From an uncultured Collinsella sp. (lineage in GTDB: Bacteria; Actinomycetota; Coriobacteriia; Coriobacteriales; Coriobacteriaceae): a stretch of 8,604 bases of DNA. The translations under genes were made by a program, and so were the position numbers. The stretch's first letter is position 1; each line of letters opens with the position of its first letter. The notes beneath the pieces were generated by a model, which worked only from the letters and a program-made list of their open reading frames with translations, was not told the origin of the DNA and made no database searches. Below, one piece after another: positions 4,452-8,604 of this stretch. The DNA lies in assembly GCA_900548515.1 (NCBI GenBank), contig URKU01000081.1:1-8604 (forward strand), given 5' to 3'.

Positions 4452-7007
4452 ATGTTTACTCCGCTTATCACTCATGATTCTGACGGCACTGCATTGGCGG
4501 CACCCGTTGATGCCGCACGTCGCAACGGTGCCACGTACAAGACGCGCACGATCGACGATCTGCGCATTAAGGACGATCGCCTGCGTGCGGCCATCGAGGG
4601 CACGGGGCATCTGCTGTTCGACGGCGGTATGGGCACCATGCTGCAGGCGGCCGGCATGAAGGCCGGAGCCCTGCCCGAGCTGCTCAACTTTGAGGAGCCC
4701 CAGGTCATTACCGACATTCAGCGACAGTACGTCGAGGCCGGCTGCGATGTGATCACCGCCAACACCTTTGGCGCCAACGCCCACAAGCTCGACGGTACCG
4801 CCACCGTGGCAGATGTCTTTGCCGCCGCTGTCGCCTGCGCCCGCGCAGCCGGTGCCCACTACGTCGCCGGCGATATCGGCCCCATCGGCGCGCTGCTGCG
4901 CCCCCTGGGTACCCTGAGCTTCGACGAGGCCTACGACCTCTTTGCCGAAGAAGTGCGCGCCGGCGTCGCCGCGGGTGTGGACCTCTTTATTATCGAGACC
5001 ATGACCGACCTTGCCGAGATCAAGGCGGCCGTCCTCGCCTGCCGCGAGAACTCCGACCTGCCCGTCTTTGCCACCATGACCTTTGAGGAAGACGGTCGCA
5101 CGTTCCTGGGCACGAGTCCCGAGGTGGCCGCCATCACGCTCGACGCCATCGGCGCCGACGTTTTGGGCATCAACTGCAGCCAGGGACCGGCCGAGCTCCG
5201 AGGGCTCGCCGCACGTATGCTCACCGTTACGGACAAACCCGTTATGGTGCAGGCCAATGCGGGACTGCCCCACGTGGACGACGACGGTAATACCGTCTTT
5301 GACATCCAGGCCCCCGAATACGCCAAAGCCGTCGCCGGCATGATTGAGGACGGCGTGAGCGTCGTGGGCGGCTGCTGCGGCACCACGCCGGCGCACATGG
5401 CCGCCTTGCGCACGCTTATCGATAACCACACGCCCAGTCCGCGCCACCGCAAGCCCAGCATGTCGGTCACAAGTGCCCAGACTGTGGTGGACCTTCCCTG
5501 CGACGGCCACAAGATTGCCGTCATCGGCGAGCGCATCAATCCCACCGGCAAAAAGCGCCTGCAGCAGGCCCTGCGCGACGGTGACCTGGACTACGTCGTG
5601 AGCCAGGGCATCAGCCAGCAAGAACAGGGCGCCGACATCCTGGACGTCAACGTGGGCCTGCCCGAGATCGACGAGGTCAAGGTCATCCAGCAAGCGACCG
5701 AGCAGCTCCAAGGCTCCACGCTGCTGCCGCTGCAGATCGACTCCACCGACCCCGCCGCCGTCGAGGCCGCTGCACGCCGCTACGCCGGCAAGCCCATCAT
5801 CAACTCGGCTAACGGCAAGCAGCAGATCATGGACGAGATCTTTCCGCTGGTCGCCCACTACGGCACCAACGTCGTCGGTCTCACGCTCGACGAGGGCGGC
5901 ATCCCCGATACCGCCGAGGCCCGCTTTGCCATCGCCGAGCGCATCGTGACCGAAGCCGCCCGCTACGGCATCGGCCCGGACCGCATTCTCATCGACTGCC
6001 TGGTCATGACCGCCTCGACCAACCAGCGCCAGGCCGAGCAAATTCTGCGCGCCATGTCTCTGTGCAAGGAGCGCCTGGGCGTCAAGTGCGCACTCGGCGT
6101 GTCGAACATCAGCTTTGGCCTGCCTGCCCGCCCGCTGCTGGGTTCGGTCTTTTTGGCCGCCGCCTTTGGCGCGGGCCTGGACGCCCCCATCATGAACCCC
6201 GGTTCCAAGCGCTTTATGGACACCGTCTACAGCTATCGCGTGTTGAGCGTCGAGGACGAGGGCTCGACCGGATACATCGAGCACTACGCCGGCTGGACCG
6301 ACCCGTACAAGATCGCCGCCAACCCGGCGGCCGCTCAGTCAGCATCGAGCGATGCCGCGCCCGCCGCAGGCGCCACAGCAAGCGCTGACGACGACCCCAT
6401 CCGCCACATGGTCGTCTCGGGCCGCAAGGGCGAGATCGCGGCCGAGACCGAGCGTCTGTTGGCCGACCACGACGCCATGGACCTCATCAACAACCACTTT
6501 ATCCCCGCCCTCGACGAGGTCGGCGTCCTCTTTGACCAAGGCAAATTCTTCTTGCCGCAGCTCATGGCCTCGGCAGAGGCCGCGCGCGTGGGCTTCGACA
6601 CCATCAAGCGCCTGATGCCCGCCGGCGAGATTGCCGACAAGGGCAAGATCTGCGTGGCCACCGTCAAGGGCGACATCCACGATATCGGTAAGAACATCGT
6701 CAAGATGCTGCTCGATAACTACGGCTACACCGTCTTTGACCTGGGCCGCGATGTCGATCCGCAAGAGGTGCTCAAAACCGTAAAGGAGCGCGACATTAAG
6801 CTCGTCGGCCTCTCGGCGCTTATGACCACCACCGTCGTCGCCATGGAGGAGACCATCAAGTTACTTCATGCCGAGGTTCCGGGCGTCAAGATCATCGTGG
6901 GCGGCGCCGTGCTCACCCCCGAATACGCCAAGCAGATCGGTGCGGACTACTACGCCAAGGACGCCGCCGAGAGCGCGCGTATCGCCGAAGAGGTCTTTGG
7001 CCGGTAA
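4452..7007 (+). CDS. metH: cobalamin-dependent methionine synthase lacking the activation domain
   Basis: Transfers the methyl group of 5-methyltetrahydrofolate through cobalamin to homocysteine. Domains in the 851-residue protein: homocysteine methyltransferase about 50-325, with FDGGMGTML at 56-64 and zinc ligands C242 (GINCSQGP) and C308/C309 (GGCCGTTP); folate-binding barrel about 353-615, with GERINPTG at 359-366, ILDVNVGLPEIDE at 396-408 and GLTLDEGG at 476-483; an Ala/Ser-rich linker about 621-648; a helical cobalamin cap about 649-725; and a cobalamin domain 730-851 with GDIHDIGKN at 740-748, where H743 is the predicted lower ligand of cobalt in DxHxxG, followed by GLSALMT at 786-792 and VGGA at 816-819. 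It stops there, whereas E. coli MetH (about 1227 residues) continues into an activation domain; here the preceding gene supplies it. The first 45 or so residues precede the usual family start and look non-conserved. Last gene of the metF operon. Confidence 0.96.
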   Translation: MFTPLITHDSDGTALAAPVDAARRNGATYKTRTIDDLRIKDDRLRAAIEGTGHLLFDGGMGTMLQAAGMKAGALPELLNFEEPQVITDIQRQYVEAGCDVITANTFGANAHKLDGTATVADVFAAAVACARAAGAHYVAGDIGPIGALLRPLGTLSFDEAYDLFAEEVRAGVAAGVDLFIIETMTDLAEIKAAVLACRENSDLPVFATMTFEEDGRTFLGTSPEVAAITLDAIGADVLGINCSQGPAELRGLAARMLTVTDKPVMVQANAGLPHVDDDGNTVFDIQAPEYAKAVAGMIEDGVSVVGGCCGTTPAHMAALRTLIDNHTPSPRHRKPSMSVTSAQTVVDLPCDGHKIAVIGERINPTGKKRLQQALRDGDLDYVVSQGISQQEQGADILDVNVGLPEIDEVKVIQQATEQLQGSTLLPLQIDSTDPAAVEAAARRYAGKPIINSANGKQQIMDEIFPLVAHYGTNVVGLTLDEGGIPDTAEARFAIAERIVTEAARYGIGPDRILIDCLVMTASTNQRQAEQILRAMSLCKERLGVKCALGVSNISFGLPARPLLGSVFLAAAFGAGLDAPIMNPGSKRFMDTVYSYRVLSVEDEGSTGYIEHYAGWTDPYKIAANPAAAQSASSDAAPAAGATASADDDPIRHMVVSGRKGEIAAETERLLADHDAMDLINNHFIPALDEVGVLFDQGKFFLPQLMASAEAARVGFDTIKRLMPAGEIADKGKICVATVKGDIHDIGKNIVKMLLDNYGYTVFDLGRDVDPQEVLKTVKERDIKLVGLSALMTTTVVAMEETIKLLHAEVPGVKIIVGGAVLTPEYAKQIGADYYAKDAAESARIAEEVFGR

Positions 7008-7032
7008 CATAACGGAAACAACCCCACACCAA

Positions 7033-7070
7033 AACGTGCCGCATGTGCCACTTAGCGCGTGCGGCACGTT
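7033..7070 (+). terminator. strong hairpin after metH, possible terminator
   Basis: Perfect 11-base arms AACGTGCCGCA (7033-7043) and TGCGGCACGTT (7060-7070). Five further pairs (two of them G-T) extend inward to leave a 6-base loop. It starts 26 bases after the metH stop. The plus-strand side has only TT and then AGAATAAA, so it is not a classical rho-independent terminator; read leftward it is followed by TTTTGG, but no leftward gene ends here. It most likely stops or stabilises the metH messenger. Confidence 0.5.
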
Positions 7071-7075
7071 AGAAT
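7070..7075 (+). promoter_or_regulatory. possible -10 element for the DUF711 gene
   Basis: TAGAAT (5 of 6 matches) overlaps the last base of the hairpin and precedes the gene start by 40 bases. It is the same hexamer as the one upstream of metF. No good -35 is visible because that position falls within the hairpin. Tentative. Confidence 0.3.
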
Positions 7076-7115
7076 AAAGGGGACTATGCTCGTTTTGGCA
7101 GATAGGAGCGCAAGG

Positions 7116-8480
7116 ATGGCGATCACGCCTGCAGAAATCGCGGAAACCCGCGGCATGGTTGAGGAGCAGAACCTCGACATCAGGACCATCACCATGGGTG
7201 TTTCGCTCATGGGTTGCGGTGACGAGAACCTCGACCGCATGTGCACGAAGATATACGACCACGTGACGCACACGGCTGAGCACTTGGTCGAGACCGCCGA
7301 GAACCTCGAGCGCGAGTACGGTATCCCCATCGTCAACAAGCGCGTTTCCGTCACCCCGGTGGCGCAGATCGCCGCTTGCTGCAAGGATGAGGACCTCACC
7401 CCCATCGCGCATGCCCTCGACCGTGCGGCCGAGACCCTCGGCATCGACTACCTGGGCGGCTTCTCCGCGCTCGTCCAGAAGGGCATCGGCGATGCCGACC
7501 GCCGCGTTATCCAGTCCATTCCGCAGGCGCTCGCCACCACGAGCCGCGTCTGCTCCAGCGTCAACGTCGCCAGCCTGCGCGCCGGCATCAACATGGACGC
7601 CGTGCTCATGGCCGCCCAGACCATCATCGACGCTGCCAAGCTCACGGCCGACCAGGATTCCGTTGGCGCCTCCAAGTTCGTCTGCTTCGCCAATATGGTC
7701 GAGGACTCCCCGTTTATGGCGGGCGCTGTCCACGGCGGTGGCGAGGCCGACGCCGTCATCAACGTTGGCGTCTCGGGCCCCGGCGTTATGGCCGCGGCTC
7801 TGGAGAAGCTGCCCGACTCCGCCTCGATGATGGAGGTCGCCGAGAAAATCAAGCAGACCGCCTTTAAGATCACACGCGCCGGCGAGCTCATGAGCCGCGA
7901 GGCCGCCCATCGCCTGGGTGTCGAGAAGGGTATCGTCGACCTGTCGCTGGCTCCTACGCCTGCCATCGGCGACTCCGTTGCCCGCATCCTCGAGATCATC
8001 GGCGTGGGCACCTGCGGCGGCCCGGGCACGACCTGCGCGCTCGCCATGCTCAACGACGCCGTCAAGAAGGGCGGCGTTATGGCCAGCTCCAGCGTGGGCG
8101 GTCTCTCGGGCGCCTTTATCCCCGTGTCCGAGGATGCCGGCATGATCGCCGCCGTCGAGGCCGGTGCGCTTTCGCTCGAGAAGCTCGAGGCCATGACCTG
8201 CGTGTGCTCCGTCGGCCTGGACATGATCGCCATCCCCGGCGACACCCCGGTCGAGACCATCGCCGGCATCATCGCCGACGAGATGGCCATCGGCGTCATC
8301 AACAACAAGACCACGGCCGTGCGCGTGATTCCCGCCATCGGCAAGGGCGTGGGCGACTGCGTCGAGTACGGTGGCCTGTTCGGCCGTGCGCCCATCATGC
8401 CGGTGAACCCCAACGCCGGCACCGTGCTTGCCCACCGCGGTGGTCGATTCCCGGCGCCGCTGAACTCGCTGAAGAACTAG
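7116..8480 (+). CDS. DUF711 / UPF0210 (PFL-like) family protein of unknown function
   Basis: A 454-residue cytoplasmic protein of normal length for the conserved UPF0210 family (DUF711). No reaction is established. Recognised from: N-terminal ENLDIRT-like QNLDIRTITMGVSL at 18-31; CSSVNVASLRAGINMDAV at 146-163; HGGGEADAVINVGVSGPG at 206-223; GTCGGPGTTCALAMLN at 298-313; SSVGGLSGAFIPVSEDAGM at 325-343; and KTTAVRVIPAIGKGVGD at 398-414. The Gly-rich and Cys-containing conserved blocks look like a catalytic or ligand site. No signal peptide or membrane segment is seen. The ATG at 7116 is chosen because AGGAG lies 7 bases upstream and the family starts with this block; an ATG at 7086 (after AAAGGGG) would add 10 residues. 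In many Gram-positives this gene follows a small ACT-domain gene (UPF0237); here metH precedes it and no ACT gene is present, so it is probably its own transcription unit. Confidence 0.93.
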   Translation: MAITPAEIAETRGMVEEQNLDIRTITMGVSLMGCGDENLDRMCTKIYDHVTHTAEHLVETAENLEREYGIPIVNKRVSVTPVAQIAACCKDEDLTPIAHALDRAAETLGIDYLGGFSALVQKGIGDADRRVIQSIPQALATTSRVCSSVNVASLRAGINMDAVLMAAQTIIDAAKLTADQDSVGASKFVCFANMVEDSPFMAGAVHGGGEADAVINVGVSGPGVMAAALEKLPDSASMMEVAEKIKQTAFKITRAGELMSREAAHRLGVEKGIVDLSLAPTPAIGDSVARILEIIGVGTCGGPGTTCALAMLNDAVKKGGVMASSSVGGLSGAFIPVSEDAGMIAAVEAGALSLEKLEAMTCVCSVGLDMIAIPGDTPVETIAGIIADEMAIGVINNKTTAVRVIPAIGKGVGDCVEYGGLFGRAPIMPVNPNAGTVLAHRGGRFPAPLNSLKN

Positions 8481-8524
8481 CTGAGGGGGACTGGCGAGGA
8501 GCCCCGGGGAGGGCAAATATATAA

Positions 8525-8604
8525 GGTCGCCTGCTCGGACAGTCCTGACTCGCACGGAGAGCACATTAAGTGCTCTCCGGCTCGTGCGGAACTCGCGATC
8601 GACC
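8525..8604. repeat. compound inverted repeat reaching the window edge
   Basis: Core stem CGGAGAGCAC (8555-8564) and GTGCTCTCCG (8570-8579), 10 perfect pairs around ATTAA. An outer pairing, CGCAC (8551-8555) with GTGCG (8584-8588), leaves a short bulge on the 3' side. GGTCG (8525-8529) can close the whole with CGACC (8600-8604). ACTCGC recurs at 8548-8553 and 8591-8596. No T tract follows within the window. It could be a terminator continuing past the edge, a structured RNA, or a copy of an interspersed palindromic repeat. The 44 bases between the DUF711 stop and this element hold only a G-rich run and an AT patch (AAATATATAA, 8515-8524). Confidence 0.45.

Noticed and set aside
4071..6284. Long minus-strand open frame (737 codons) opposite metH
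   Set aside because: Antisense shadow produced by strong C/G third-position bias. Low-complexity Gly/Val/Asp composition, no domain, and the plus frame is clearly MetH.
6861..8564. Minus-strand open frame (567 codons) opposite the end of metH and the DUF711 gene
   Set aside because: It spans two real plus-strand genes and their intergenic hairpin; low-complexity composition and no family features.
8481..8604. tRNA or other standard structural RNA at the right edge
   Set aside because: No acceptor or T-loop-like consensus or other familiar RNA core could be recognised; only inverted repeats are visible.

Overview
The window is a GC-rich bacterial chromosome segment of ordinary metabolic genes. 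The strong preference for C or G at third codon positions, a type III glutamine synthetase, a methionine synthase whose activation domain is a separate protein, and a DUF711/UPF0210 protein together suggest a gut anaerobe of the Coriobacteriia (Collinsella-like). This taxonomic call is inference from protein style, not a database match. I see no mobile element, CRISPR array, rRNA or tRNA.

Layout from left to right. Positions 1-265 hold the possible 3' tail of a gene entering from the left (stop at 44-46, weak call) and a clear rho-independent terminator (201-236) that ends the leftward glutamine synthetase gene. Positions 266-2353 (minus) encode glutamine synthetase III (glnN, 695 aa). Positions 2354-2781 are a 428-base divergent intergenic region. 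It carries a good promoter for glnN, an operator-like inverted repeat inside that promoter, a roughly 245-base glnN leader with a possible H-type pseudoknot and several hairpins, and a degenerate match to an actinobacterial GlnR box. Positions 2782-7007 (plus) are a tight three-gene operon: metF (methylenetetrahydrofolate reductase), a stand-alone methionine-synthase activation protein, and a shortened metH ending after the cobalamin domain. After a strong hairpin (7033-7070), positions 7116-8480 encode a DUF711/UPF0210 protein of unknown function. The last 80 bases (8525-8604) form a compound inverted repeat that reaches the window edge.

How the genes work together: MetF makes 5-methyltetrahydrofolate. 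MetH moves its methyl group via cobalamin to homocysteine to give methionine. The protein encoded between them should bind S-adenosylmethionine and rescue MetH when its cobalamin is oxidised, replacing the C-terminal domain found in E. coli MetH. The operon is therefore a self-contained methyl-transfer module. glnN assimilates ammonia and is transcribed divergently; nothing links it to the methionine genes except the shared intergenic region.

No undescribed multi-gene system is evident. The most promising unexplained signals are the glnN leader structures and the repeat at the right edge.
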